From Ptychodera flava (lineage: Eukaryota; Hemichordata; Enteropneusta; Ptychoderidae), in the NCBI RefSeq assembly GCF_041260155.1, contig NC_091946.1, positions 36,335,776-36,399,775 on the forward strand: 64,000 bases of DNA, given 5' to 3'. Positions 48,301 to 60,600 of the stretch are shown here, piece by piece. Position 1 is the first letter of the stretch, and every line of letters begins with the position of its first letter. The notes beneath the pieces were generated by a model that was given only the letters and a program-made list of their open reading frames with translations, did not search any database and was not told the origin of the DNA. Position numbers and translations under genes: made by a program.

Positions 48301-51300
48301 GGTCTGTTCCAACAGCTTTATATAGTCCATAAAAATCATGTTTACAATATCTGTGATTTCAGGGGCCTTCAAATGTTCAATTTTTTGTTAAATGCACCAA
48401 ATAGGATATATTGTGCTTCACTAGCTTTAAGGAACTTGACCTGATGGTGAAATATGAACTTTGCAAGATAAGGGTTACTAATAATAGAGTTGTTGGGCCT
48501 ATACATACAAGGTAATGGGATTGGAAGAGTTTGTTGGTTACTGCTGATCAAAAGGTTATGAGGCCGTGATAGAAAAGCAACCGATTTTATGATGATTAAT
48601 CCCTTTTCCCCTCAAGTTCATTTGTCACTATCAGGTCAAATTAGGTACAACCAGTAAAGCAAAACATATTACAAGTATTTTGACATACATCACAAATTAA
48701 ACACCACGAAAATCATACATGTGAATGTAACTTTCACTGACTTGTCTAGCTAACACATATATAAGCATGGTGATAATTACAGACTTTGCCTGGTGGTGAC
48801 AATGTTTGTCAAAAGCAGTGAGTGTCACAGTGGTCTTCTGGGTACCTTGATCTTCACGCTGATTATGAAGGACTTTATTTTGTCTGATGACAGCAGACAC
48901 TGATATGAAGGTGTGACAACTCATGCTTGGCAAGACGGGCAGTGTGCAGGTAAAGTATTAAAAGAATTTGCTGTTGCTATGGTTGTGGTCACATGATTGG
49001 TTCTTGCTATGGTTATGATCCCATGATTGGCTGTTGCTATGGTTGTGGTCACATGATTCATCATTTATCTTTGTGGACAAACTTCAAGACTCAGCAATTT
49101 TTGAAAGTTACTACTTTACTGATGCAGTGACCATTTGCTTATTGACAAACATCAACAAAATCATTGTTTGGAAACTGATTGGCTTTTGAAAGCTCTACAA
49201 AAATATCAGGAAGCAAACAAATAATCAAACACAAAAACATGTGACAAAGCTCAATTTACGGCTTTTCATCACTCTTCTACGTGACAAAAAAATGAAGGAC
49301 GATATGGCCTGTAAACCCACTACGAATTTATTTTTCATTAAATTATTTTAGTAGAACAGGTCAGAGTACACACAATGTCAGTTATTAAATAAATAATTGA
49401 CACCATTAATATTTTCCATGACTACCGGTATACACAAAGAGAAAGAAATAATTAAACATGTATGTTTTAATTGCAAAAAATTAATTGACTGAATTCTCTT
49501 ATAGGATGACCTGGGATATTTAATTAAGAACCCATTTATTTCATTATTTGTACAGTGCACTGGCAGGTTAATTATATATATGGTTAATTAGAGCAAAATA
49601 TGAAAAATTCTGAATGAAGTCTTTGTAGGTAGAGCTTGGTCCATGGAATAGAATTATGGCATGGCGCTCAGACGATCACAGTAACACATTAAAAAATGCC
49701 ATAAACACTTCCAAAGTTCAGTTTGTGATATTATTAACTATGCATAAAATAAAGTAGTATTTTACTTTGAGTCTTCAGTCAAATTTAAGTACAGTGTTGT
49801 TGTTTTTCTTAAGCTAAGGTCAATTACTATTTATGGCAATGTGTATGAACGTGTTCAGCTTTATTTTGACTTCCGAAACATCCCTGACAAAATGTTCTAC
49901 TGATGGATTTGGTAAATTCCTTTCAACCTTTTCCCTGCGAAAGCATCCCTCTTCCTGACAAGGGAGTTGAAACTGCACTGATTTTCAGGGTGCCCAAACC
50001 TTGCATTCAGAGTCCATAATTCTGTCAAGCCAGTGAAATTCATTAATGTCAATATAAAATAGGCAGCCCAGTCCAGTGATACATACCATGTTTAGGGAGA
50101 TTTTTAAGAAGCTGACTGTCTTCACTGACTCAACAGAATGGCAGCTGGTGGGCTTGGAATGAAAAAGGGGATAATGAATATGGTAACGTGAATTCAAGGA
50201 AAAGCTTTCTATAATGCTTGATTTGGACACCAAGGTACGGTGACTCTGATCAGCAATCTAGTATAACTCTACTATTTTAATGACAGTATCTTTTGGCTTA
50301 TATGCAAGATAATGAGGTATTCAGGCTTATGAGCATCAACTTGTCACCCCCATTTATCTGAATAAGGTCTACCAGCCCTATTGAAAACAATAGGAATATA
50401 CCAATGTCTGATGCGGAAAGGGTTGATCCTTCAGGCAGTCTGAAGGACTGATGTTTCATACTCATTAAGATAGTTTCTAATGCTTTAATTATCTAATTTA
50501 TTTCCTTCGTTACAGAAAAATATAATTACAATGATTAATTTTCACTCATTAAGAGTTTCAAGTGATGATGAAATATGGTTTTTACTGTTTCAACAATCAT
50601 ATTTGAAATATCAAGAGCTTTCCAGACGGAAAAATAGGATTTAGAGAACAAATAGATATCACAGAATTTACTTATTTACTCATTTCCATAAGATCAATAT
50701 TTCCATGTTATTTACCCAACTCAAAAAGTTTGGTTTGTGCCAATCATTTTCAGTTGTGTGATTGGAGCTACACAAGTAAAAGGAGCTGGACGGAAGATTT
50801 CAAATGTCTTATTGTAGAACTCACCATCAAACTTGTGTTGAAGAAACAATATGATATGGTCTTAAAGGTACTTGACTGTTTGATCGACTCAACTTGAAAA
50901 GGCATTATAATATGATTATAAAATTATATAATGCAAATAGTGCTAGCCTAGACTCTATTCATTGTTTACGGCATCCACGCTTCCGACAGTGGGGTTGGAG
51001 GCACGGAGACAGTAAACGACGAATAGGGTCTAGGCTAAAATAGTACATGCTTTTCTGTGAAGATAATCTGCAAAATCTCTAACAGGCATGCCAAATTAGT
51101 TCTTCTGACAGACTGGGAAAAACTTAAAATGAGTTCAGCTTGTGACTGATTCAAAGGCCATGTCAGGCCTCAAGATTCACTACCTGAGGTAGAGTTTGAT
51201 TGGTCCTATGAGGGTGTACACGCTACAAAAGAATATGATCCTGGGACTTGAATGAAAATTTGTTCTGAGGTAAAATCTCAGAACTCAGTGACTTCTGATG

Positions 51301-54300
51301 CTGACCTTGGTCCCTGTGGACGCCCTCTGGTGTTGACCTCTGCCACTTGAGTATGAATCAAAGTGGTTGAAAAATCTTGTTTCATCTCCTACTTGCCCTA
51401 GTTTGAAACTGTACTGTACAACAGATGTGATATAGACCATCGATGCGAGGAACAAAAAATGTTTTGAGAAGGTAAAACCATGACCGATCTTTTCTTTTAA
51501 TTCATACATATACAACTACAACATTGCCTATAAAGTGAAAACTCATCACATATCCCAATAATGTTTGTACATACTGAATAAACTGTTTTAGATCGAAAAA
51601 GAAATATTGAATGAAACTAGCGATTGTGTCTGGATGTTCTGACTGGCAATCAAAGATGGCATTCATGGCTAATGACCTCAAAATGACCACATGAGTAGAC
51701 TCAATGGAATAAAATTCCTGAATTCATTACCTCATGGGTCAGACTGACTTTGAACTGTTCATTGGCTTTGTCAATGGGGTGCAGAAAGAGGTCCTTTACA
51801 AGTATTTTGTGATTTCACTGACAAGTATCTGGCACCAAAACTCCCTTTTGTACCCATTCCCTAACAAACTACACATGAAGTTGATATCACGTTACCCTAT
51901 CCTCATATTTTTCTGGTAAGGATTTCATTAGGACCTCCTGTTCTTGTAGATATTTCATTTGATATCTAGGGTACATTCACCTCCTGACGTCACATACTGT
52001 GTCATTTGGTCCTGGAATGAATGTTATGCTATAACTGCTGACTGGTGATCTGCTTGTTGTTTTTGCAACGTTAACAACTGAAGCCAGTACCTCAGCTGTC
52101 ATTGTAATAAAATGTTTATAGCCATCATACTCTATGCACATAGTCCTCAAATCCAGCTATGCTAATCCTTGAATATACCCGTGAGACACATGAAATCAAA
52201 ATGACGGAGAAAATTTCCCCCTAGCAGCAGTATGATGGCCCAGTTTATACCATAATGTGTACTTGCTGTATCCGGACTTTGAGCTATTTACAAGAAGTCA
52301 AGCCACTACCATGTAAATTTACAACTGTCATGACCTGCCCTGCTACAAGATATGTCATTTTCACAGCGTAGGTGATTTACTCGCATGGACTGCTGCCCTC
52401 AAACTGTCTGGGAGATCGATGATCGTATCATCTTTTGTAACCAATAAACTGATAATTGCTGACGCCTCTCTCTCACATTCTTGTGACAGTCAGATTGTTG
52501 TACTATTTATGTTGACACTAGTTCTAAAGAATGTATTCAGCTGCATCACCTGCCCCCAATTTCACAACTTTAGATCTTTCTGTCACACTAATATGACCGC
52601 TTCCCTGACACACCAATGAGTGCTACCCTTTATATTTATTTACATCTTATGTGCTAAACCAGTGGCCCTTGCTGCGATTTGAGAAGAAAAATAAATTATA
52701 TGCAATCTACAGCTGTCCCCTGCTGTAAGTCCTTTTAGACCCATGTGGAAATCCTGGTAAAATTCACATTTTGCTTACTACTTGTATTTTACTGGAAAAA
52801 AGTCTCCCCTTTGTGGCACATGAATATACTGTACCTGTATGGTGGTGATCTGTGAGTCATACAGTGCATTTCATAAGATGCATAGATATTCTCTGAATAA
52901 TTATCAATTGTTAAGTGGCCTCAATATCTCAGTACCGTCAGGTTTGCTGTCATTTTTCTCTTCAAATGTTATGCATTCTTTGCCGTACAAACACGGTACC
53001 AAAATCAAGACTGAAGTAACAACCTATTCATTTCCCCTACTGAATTTTTTGCACAATCTTGTTTCCAAATGGCAATAGACTAAACCAGTGTACACAATAA
53101 CGAGGGAAGGTGAGGCTCAACATCAATTAAAGATAAAACCAACTAATGTTTGTTTTGATAATGACATGAGAAAGTGCCTCCTCCATTTATAAAATTTACC
53201 AATAAAAGCAACTGTATAAACACAGTATGGTATTGCATACAATTACATTGTAATGGATGCACTGATTTTATTGTTTTGGTTGGATGAAAGCTTGACGCGG
53301 CAGACATAAAATATAAATTTGCCAGTAATTCAGCTGGAGAAGGGGGGATGGGGAGGGGGGGGGCTCATATAAGACTAGTACATATCAAAAGCAGTATCAA
53401 TCTTGATCCAGACTGCAGTCAGACCTGTCTAATATTTATGAGACATAAAATCGCATTAATCACTATACAAATTGGAACTTACTTGAGTCAGATTTGCTGA
53501 ACCATAGCTGAATATGGCCTGTAACTGTTGCTTATTCTCTGCATTATTAATTCATTTTACATAATCTTGATCTTGTGAATACATGCCTTGATCACATGAT
53601 CATTCCCTTGTTTGGACATTGCTGGAGGGTGAACAACCTAGATCATGTGACACAACCTGTTGATTTGCATATCATGCAGGCCTCTGACTGACTTCTACAT
53701 CCAAACTTTCACAGAAAGTTTGTCCTCTTTTGGAAAAAAACATACCAAATACAGCTGACAAATCACAGCATTACTATTAATATTATATTTGGTCTCTAAA
53801 AATTGAAAGGCTTTGAACTAAATGGAAATTTGAGCATGATTATGAACATGATATATCGAACTCCTTTCAGCCTGAAAAAGTGACACTGCTAATAAATCAA
53901 ACACTGAACCTGGCTTGTCTGTTGACCTAAGGTTTTACATTACAAGAACGTGTGAAGTGCAACGTCTTGTGTCACGTTCGATGGGTGGATGTATCATTCA
54001 ATGACCAAACATATCCAAAAGAGGAAAAATTTAAATGATAAAATAATGAATACATGGATTGACAGAATGGAAAACAACTTGGCCACGATCTGTGAATGGA
54101 GACACTAGTGTAATATAGTAGTAAGCTATGCAGAATTGCCTGTACGTTGGTGGATTCAATTTCAATATCTTTGACCATTACAGTGTATGATACAATAAAT
54201 ATTTTCCTATGACAGTGACCATGATTTTCATTAAGTCACTTTACATTAAACCTATTTGGTGTGTTTATTTTTCTGAACAACCCATGTTTTAGTGATACAC

Positions 54301-57300
54301 ACAGGCATATGACAAAACTTATCACTGCTTCCTTTGACCAAGCTTACTGCAAGTGTGGCAATCAGTGCTCATTTTGGACTCTGATAATAGACCCAACATG
54401 CACACTTCATAGAAAATACAGTAGTTAGGGCTTTAATACTGAGTACGGTGAAAATATTCACTGCCATCACTGTCACTGACTGTGACAGGGTGTGATGATG
54501 GCATTTTAATTCCTGTATTAGTATTATTCTTCTGTACTATGATTGATCAACAGTAAAAGCAATTTGTGAGAACTTTCCGGTGAAGAAATTGACAAGCCTT
54601 GCTGTAATCCAATTGGTCATATGGGACAACGAAAAGCAGCTTTCCGCCCTAGTAACATGGCTTTAGGTTTGTTTCATTACTCACTAGACATTGCTTTACT
54701 GGTATCCCTGCAGACCTGATCACTGGTACTTACCTCAACAACTTTATAACATTTAAATGATTTAAGGTAGTTCTCACCTTGAAAATGACTTCTTAATTTT
54801 TGTTCAAACTTTCCTCAAGCAAACTTTCAATCCTCTCTCTAAGAAAATCAAGAATAAAAATTGGGGGTCACTGTGCAAATTTTGGTGCTAGAGAAACAAA
54901 TTTCTCTATATTTACTTCTGTATTAGAAATTTGAAATGGCTGTCATCCCTGTATCATCTCTATGGATAAAACAAAAGTCTTGATTTTCACAAAATTAAGT
55001 CGGAAAAACTTTATTTACTCCATAAGCTTCAAAATGAACCCCTATAAGTGGTAGGCCAGAAGAATATAATTGTAAAAGCTTGAGTTTCAAATATCTGTCC
55101 CTGATGTGCATTCTACCTAAATTTCCATTTGACAACAGTGAAGATACACATAGATTATTTTTAGAATTCATAAATCTGATGAAAATGATGAATCTGGTGA
55201 AAATCATCTAAGGGCTATGTGTATATTGTTACTTCTGTATCAGAAACATTACAAGTGAAATAACTTGTATGTTTGACTATGTCCACTTTGAATAATATTG
55301 ACACTTTCTGAACTGGTAAGACGTCACTTTACCTGCAGGAATTGTACTCATACAACTTGTATGTTTTTACTGAAATGCATATTTAATTATACAGTCATAA
55401 GTATGAAACTTACAGATAGCCACCAAAAGCCCACATCAAAACAATATAGAAAACAAACTGACAAAAAACCAATGCCCACTCCAAAAAATATAAAAATTAG
55501 TTGCCAGAAAGGGACGAGTGTTTTTTACTAGGGACACTGGAATTGCCCAGGTGAGTTTTATTGATGAAGACGATTATTCCCATAAATAACATGATTATTA
55601 CCTTTCAAGATATTTTTGCCATCAATTATTTTCCTGAAATATCTTGTCCTTGCCATTGTTTTTTGGAACACAGCCAAAAGAGACCAACCACCATCAGGTG
55701 ATAAGTATACTCACCCTTACACTTTGCAGGCATTGGCAGTGATTTGCCTCAATGAAATACGTAAAACCTGCAATGTCAAGTTTCTTTTCTTGTTATGACT
55801 AACATAACTTTTGTAAATAACATCATGACATACATATTGTGTATTGTCATGACAGAATGTTCAATCTGCCCAAGTACTGTTATATTGCCAGGCGCCAGCA
55901 GTAATTCTCATAACTTTTTGCATTTTCCACACATGCAGTAATACATACATGTAGCATGTGAGATTTCTCAAATTGAATTCGAGTTACCAACGATAACAAT
56001 GCCTATACACAATGTGTTGCCTCTTTACACCTGATTGCCTGTAAGATTGCCAGGGAGTGATCAACATGTACTTATACATGTACAAATATTGTGTTAGCAC
56101 AATGAAAAGCAACAAAAATTTATCAAAGTTGCCATCACTGTCCCTAGAATTGTTTTGCATTGATGTCATGCCAGTGCTCTCCATTGTGACTTTTAAATTG
56201 GTATTGAATGTCCAAACTTGAGCATTTTCTTCTCTTACTTACAAGTATCTGTCCAAAATTCAACAGATTATGTGACCATTTTTTTGTGTAAGGCATTTTC
56301 TGTTACAATACTACAACAATCAGCAAATTCAAGGAGAGGTTTGCCAACAAGTGATGACATCATACCTACCTAGGCAAAGCACAGCTATAGCCAATAACGG
56401 TGGCACTCACTATAATGTATTGTGAGTACCACTTCTTAGATGTTGCCCAAGAATTATCCAAAGATAAACTTCATAAAAAGAACTGAAAAATCACCTAAAA
56501 TACCAAAAACCAAGCTTGGCAAACTTTACAACATTGTTTCAAAAGAATAGTGGACTGAAACATAAGCTGATATTTTTTTTATCTCTGCGACTCTGTTCAT
56601 GACATTTACCCACACAGGATTTCTGACTTAACTTCAAAGACCAGCGAAACTTTAAATAAGATTAAAACTTCACACAATTCAAGGAAAATTTGAAATAATA
56701 TCATTTACTTCATTGGATCATTAAACACACTTGTTCTGATGATCGCATTGTCACAACTGTTTGGAGATGTCCTTGGCCAGTTTTCTCTTTACACCTTAAA
56801 TTTAATACGACTCTCATACACTACATTGTATATATAAAAAAATTTAGCCAACTGTGTTTTTAGCATAATGTATTTGCAGGGATATTGCATTTGTAGAAAG
56901 TTGATTAAATATATGGTTATATTCCACAGCTTCCTTGACTGGCATGACCTCCAAACCCTTTATGCATAATATGTTGACTGATCTACAGTGACCACTTTAG
57001 ATGTATTTCAAATTTAAGCTAAAATAAATTTCCCTATTTTCAATATCTATATAAAATCAGGAGAGTTTAACCACAACATAGACAGTAGGGATGATTTCGA
57101 ACTTAAATGAAACTGGAGTAAAGTAAAATAAATGAAATTAAAATTTTGAAATTTTATATTAATTCTTATTTTCAATATTCAATTTCAATTTTTCTGAGGC
57201 TGTCAATTTTGTGATTGTCACAAGTATGTTCTGTCAATCACATTCTGGACAAACCGAAAATAGTCAGAAACCTTTGCAATCTTCCTGTTATCGGAAAGTT

Positions 57301-57603
57301 TAAATTTTGATACTTGTTGTATACGGTACACCTCCGTGCCCAGTAAAGCAGTGGGGAGAACCATGCTTTTCATGAGAACCATGCAACTCGAAGTGGAACT
57401 TACTGGGCATACAAGCCAAGGACACATCCTGTGTAGACAGGAAATCGGCACAAGTTGTAATATTATATTGACAAGATATTGCAAAGGCGGCTGTTCTCAA
57501 AACATCTCTGTACAGAGACGCTTTGGTAATTAAAAGCTTTCGATTATTTGTGTATCATCAACACTTTTGTAGTCGTTCACTGACCTTGTCGCTCCTCCGC
57601 CAT
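36344..57603 (-). CDS. FUNDC1: FUNDC1, FUN14-domain outer mitochondrial membrane mitophagy receptor
   Basis: Five coding exons in transcript order: 57,585-57,603; 41,520-41,646; 40,463-40,538; 36,643-36,780; 36,344-36,421. Phases 1, 2, 0, 0 join to 438 nt, 145 aa (human FUNDC1, 155 aa). The N-terminus has an LC3-interacting motif, FEVI at residues 11-14, within an acidic context (DDEH before it, DLT after). Three hydrophobic segments lie at about 37-56 (rich in G/A, ending GWVAGYVFQ), 61-80 (AAATAIGGGLILI) and 129-145. The C-terminus SSGFVGGFLLGIA is nearly identical to human. The loop KINWQQVEKDVNQAQ matches human QIDWKRVEKDVNKAK. Known role: links damaged or hypoxic mitochondria to LC3. The start ATG sits in a YY1-like AAGATGGCGG context. 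The residues that human FUNDC1 phosphorylates near its LIR are not present. Confidence 0.96.
37273..38711 (+). mobile_element. GTCCCC-ended MITE expanded by an internal tandem array, 1.44 kb
   Basis: Ends are GTCCCCAC and GTGGGGAC, preceded by TA and followed by TG, consistent with a TA target duplication with one change. The left end can fold on itself (GTCCCCACGGAC with GTCCGGGGGAC) and is followed by a (GTGC)n run. The body is seven copies of a 150-bp unit. Then come about 340 bp of other sequence before the right end, which matches the compact copy at 25,834-26,046 (ATTAAC-CAAGTGGGGAC). No transposase; the long frames inside are products of the repeat. Confidence 0.8.
37340..38368 (+). 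repeat. Seven-copy 150-bp tandem array with alternating A/B units
   Basis: The word GTTGGTACA (CTTGGTACA in the first copy) recurs about every 150-152 bp, near 37,396, 37,546, 37,697, 37,849, 37,999, 38,149 and 38,300. Odd copies read CATACATATGCA and usually GCCAGGC-GCC. Even copies read CATAGATATGCACGTCAA and GTGCGGCC. The order is A-B-A-B-A-B-A, so amplification proceeded by a dimer of about 301 bp. The last unit is cut short at about 38,368. Confidence 0.88.
38741..40400. mobile_element. piggyBac-like non-autonomous element, 1.66 kb, GC-rich
   Basis: The element is bounded by TTAA on both sides (38,737-38,740 and 40,401-40,404). Its ends are CCCTTTTCCTGCCGAG and the near-inverse GACAGGAAAAGGG. 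TTAA targets with CCCTTT-type ends are typical of piggyBac. The interior is clearly richer in G and C than the flanks. Its longest frame (about 119 codons, minus strand, 39,479-39,838) shows no DDD transposase motif that I can recognise, so mobility would depend on an enzyme elsewhere. Related left ends occur at 48,202 and 49,924. Confidence 0.7.
40539..41519. other. Intron 2 of FUNDC1
   Basis: A 1-kb intron whose right part (41,150-41,330) is the 3' tail of a LINE with a GATT microsatellite. Nothing is recognised in 40,539-41,150. Confidence 0.65.
41150..41330 (+). mobile_element. 3' end of a non-LTR retrotransposon (LINE) with (GATT)n tail
   Basis: The plus strand reads, with stops, TLR-like residues then YFKKNIKTFLFSS, the usual decayed C-terminus of a CR1/L2/jockey-type reverse transcriptase ORF. 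It is followed by TTTGGCACTATAGAAATC and a GATT tetranucleotide tail at 41,297-41,320. About 170 bp survive; the copy is 5'-truncated and old. Confidence 0.6.
44421..44837. mobile_element. Possible TIR element, 417 bp
   Basis: CAAGTTCAACTCATT at 44,421-44,435 is exactly inverted at 44,823-44,837. The match does not extend further inward and I see no TSD, so a chance or truncated element is possible. Confidence 0.35.
45424..45555. repeat. Degenerate tandem repeat, 3 x about 50 bp
   Basis: Units contain GTATCCGG-CATAAATTTG and AATATATTGAT-AGTTGG; the word YATAAATTTG recurs at about 45,434, 45,486 and 45,535. Copies are diverged. Confidence 0.6.
48202..48275 (+). mobile_element. Left end of a second piggyBac-like copy
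   Basis: TTAACCCTTTCCCTCCCAGA is followed 40 bp later by CCAAGTCAGTGAAAAGCGG, which matches the same relative position in the element at 38,741 (CCAAGTCAGTAGAAAACCGC). No matching right end could be placed with confidence, so its extent is unknown. Confidence 0.45.
48971..49058. repeat. Minisatellite, 3 x 30 bp
   Basis: The unit reads about CTGTTGCTATGGTTGTGGTC followed by ACATGATTGG. The middle copy has several changes (TTATGATCCC). The period is 30 bp, from the TTGCTAT words at 48,974, 49,004 and 49,034. Confidence 0.85.
49924..50426. mobile_element. Degenerate piggyBac-like MITE, about 0.5 kb
   Basis: The left end CAACCTTTTCCCTGCG and the right end GCGGAAAGGGTTGA are inverse to each other, and each border is one transition away from TTAA. 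The left interior shares ACAAGGGAGTTGAAA and TTTTCAGGGT with the family copy at 38,741. Weakly supported because of decay. Confidence 0.35.
50944..51037. mobile_element. TAG...CTA foldback MITE, 94 bp
   Basis: Ends TAGCCTAGACTCTATTC and GAATAGGGTCTAGGCTA are inverted repeats continuing to GTTTAC/GTAAAC. Flanks AAATAGTGC (50,935-50,943) and AAATAGTAC (51,038-51,046) match in 8 of 9 bases, a target duplication of the length made by Mutator-like transposases. No coding capacity. Confidence 0.75.
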
Positions 57604-57677
57604 CTTTGTCTGTGTGTGAATTTACAACAACTTAAGGGGTCAAAATGGTTCATACAATCTGTTCTCTGATTCCCGGG
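57604..57677 (-). promoter_or_regulatory. Remaining native 5' flank of FUNDC1
   Basis: Only 74 bp lie between the FUNDC1 start codon and the end of a 3-kb inserted element. If transcription starts near the ATG, most of the promoter must lie in the element or beyond it. No TATA box is evident in the 74 bp. Confidence 0.4.
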
Positions 57678-60600
57678 ACGATGCTGAAGTTATTTTCGTA
57701 TTCGTTTTCGTATTCGTTTTTGTATTCGTATTCGTATTCGTATTGGAGTCACTGACAAATTTTTTATTTTTAGTTCAAATTTCGTTCGTATTATATAAAA
57801 GTTCTGTCTTACAGAAGTTAAAGTGCTTTTTATATGACAATATATCAATAGGCTACTTCAATATTTGAGAATGTAAGTTGAAAAAGATCCAATCTTTTTA
57901 GGCCCTAGATTGAAAGATATCGTTGCTATAATTAGAGGAGAGATTTAAAAACAAACGGCCAGTACACAGGCACTACTTAGCTGGTTAGTCTGTTGAATAG
58001 ATCGATTTTCGGTTCGATCTATCGATCCCGTAGTCGATATGCGCGCCATCGTAACCAAAATACTCACTAGGTTACAGTGGCGGGCATACTGACCACGGGA
58101 TCGATAGATCGAGCCGAAAATCGATCTATTTAGCAGACTACCAAGCTATTAGCGCCTGTGGGCCAGTAGTAGTCTTTGGAGGAAAGATTTTTTAAACAAA
58201 CATCATTTTCGTATTCGTATTCGTATTCGTTTTCGTATAACTTCTATCACAACAACCAACTTAAACATTCTGTTGACATCATTAGTATCGATAATGGAAA
58301 TTTAGCTGACCCGCCCAATTTGACGAGTTGTAAACTTAAAAGGTAATTTTCTTGTTTTAAACTGATATCTCTGAGAAAGTGATCGTCATAAGGACAGTGA
58401 ATGCAGGGCTCAACGTTATCGCATGCCCCTAAGTCGATGACATGCTATATTTAGACTGCTGTCGCAAAGAAAATATCATCTCATATGATGTGGGAAAGCG
58501 TCATAAAAGAAAACGAGATGAATAAAATGGTATCATAGGCCTATGTCCCGATCGGTACATTTGTTTCCCTAATAAAGATTAAATTAATGTGTGAGCTGTT
58601 GTCAGAGTCTTTATTTCAGTACGGCCCATCTCTTTTTCTTTCCTTGCGTTTGCGTCAACTGTCATTGCCAGAACATGTTGATCAACTAATACGTTATGAT
58701 AAGATACACCAGAATGCATGGAAATTAATTTGTATCGCGAAATATCGAGAAATGCCTGTATTCTATGATAAATAGACTTCAGCTAGTCTAGTAGCTGTCG
58801 CAACTGGCTCGATCGGTTTCCGTCATTTGTATTTGTTACTGTGCGATCCAGTTTCAGTTTAGTGTTACGCAGTTTCCCCCGCTCTACAACTCTGTTCTGC
58901 AGGTCACTCCAAAAACTTTCAGCAGTACTATTTTGGGGGACCAATTAAAGCCGCTAGCCGTAGATAGCTACTTTTTTCAACAAAAACTCTGAATAGAAAT
59001 GCAGCAACTATCAACTTTCGATAGATATTTTGTAGGCAAGAGAACAAAACTCAAACGTATATGCGCATTTAATCCTAGCTGTGATATCGCAGCGGTACTT
59101 GTGGCGTGTATCGAACTCGCTCGGGTCATTGAGGCCACAGTCCCATCCATGGTCTGTTCTCTACTACCTCCATGGTTCTACATAATTTCAGTCTATACCC
59201 GGCAGATTTGCTATGATATTTCAACAAAGTTGCTTGCTATTTAGATCTAAAACAAAAACCTTTATGAAACAGGATAGTCCAGTCCAAGCTTGATGAAATC
59301 GATGCTTTGATCTGCTTTCCAAAGGACGATTTACAGAAATGGTCTAGCCGGTCACATGCCACTAACGCAAATATTCATTACGCACGTGAACGCATGAAAC
59401 ATGTTGCAGTTACTGGTTGCTTGTTTTCCCTTGTCAGCTATATTTTGATGACATTTTATGCTGGGATTATGATTGGTTCAATTGAAATGATGTGACAGCA
59501 CTAAAACTGCTTCTGATACTTGATTGGATTGTAGTAAAATTTATCATTAAATTCATGGGATATTTTGACAGATCATTCAAGATAACATCAGCAGACACAT
59601 TGGCAGCGCTGTGCGCAGTGGAGAGAACGCGCTCAAACCTTTGAGTAACTCCGCTCAACGGCTATGCTTATTCAATGCGTATTTTGGGGTCGCGGCCTTT
59701 CGGGACAATGCTCCGTGAACACTGAGCGAATATATGTTGTATTTGATCACGTATACGGTATGGAGTAATGTCTTGAAAAAAATTCAGTCGCAATCTCATA
59801 AAATTTGGTCGCCTATGCGACTGAAAATGGTCGCTACTTTGAGCCCTGATTGAATGTAGGCTACTACATGAATTATCGGTCGGTCCGGTTTTATGTTATT
59901 ATTGCTCACATCTTTACTCTGAAAGATAAACTACCTATTGTCATTGATTTCTGTTACTTTCTCCCCTGTAGCAGCACATACAACTTTGTCGTAACTTGCA
60001 ATTTTGTAATTTTTGCCTTACCGCACTCCCTGAGTTTTGTAAAGTATTGTGATATTGTTATTATAATTTATTTCAGGTCTACGTAGAGCCATATCAAAAT
60101 CAAGTAAAATACTGAAATACAAATTGTAAATGGATATAATCATTCTAAAGTGAGTCCTAAAGGATGACCGGGTATAACAATTTTCACATTTTTTATTCAG
60201 ATGGTTGTCCTGGACAAGTCGGCGGTTCATCATAGCTTTCAACAGTCAACCGTTTTGCAGCGCCTCACAAAAATCTGCCCTCCCCGCAAAACAATGGTAC
60301 AGTCCAGGGCAGCTCCTTTGCATCCGCTCCTCACGAGTCCCATTACTTGGCACTGACCACCTGATTTCGGGGTGCATCCAGCTGCCCGGTCAAGAGACAT
60401 TGGCAAGCGATGATGCTGCCTTACCAGATCCCAACCGATTTTAAGTATTTTTTTCAAATAAAATGAAGTGAACAAAATTCTTTAAAATCTACAAATGCAA
60501 ATTTATGTAAATTTAACCAAATTTGGCAGATGAAATTACGAATCAAATTATCACAATATTTAAACCTCAGTAAATATCGTATATGCACGTTTCATACCTG

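Larger units (their letters stand above)
41647..57584. other. Intron 1 of FUNDC1 (15.9 kb)
   Basis: I searched this intron for nested genes and recognised none. The many frames of 60-100 codons have no domain-like composition. Structures that can be supported: a TIR pair at 44,421-44,837, a threefold degenerate repeat at 45,424-45,555, piggyBac-like ends near 48,202, 48,597, 49,924 and 50,422, a 30-bp minisatellite at 48,971-49,058, a TAG...CTA foldback at 50,944-51,037, and a G-rich purine tract at 53,341-53,362. The rest is AT-rich and unremarkable. Confidence 0.6.
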
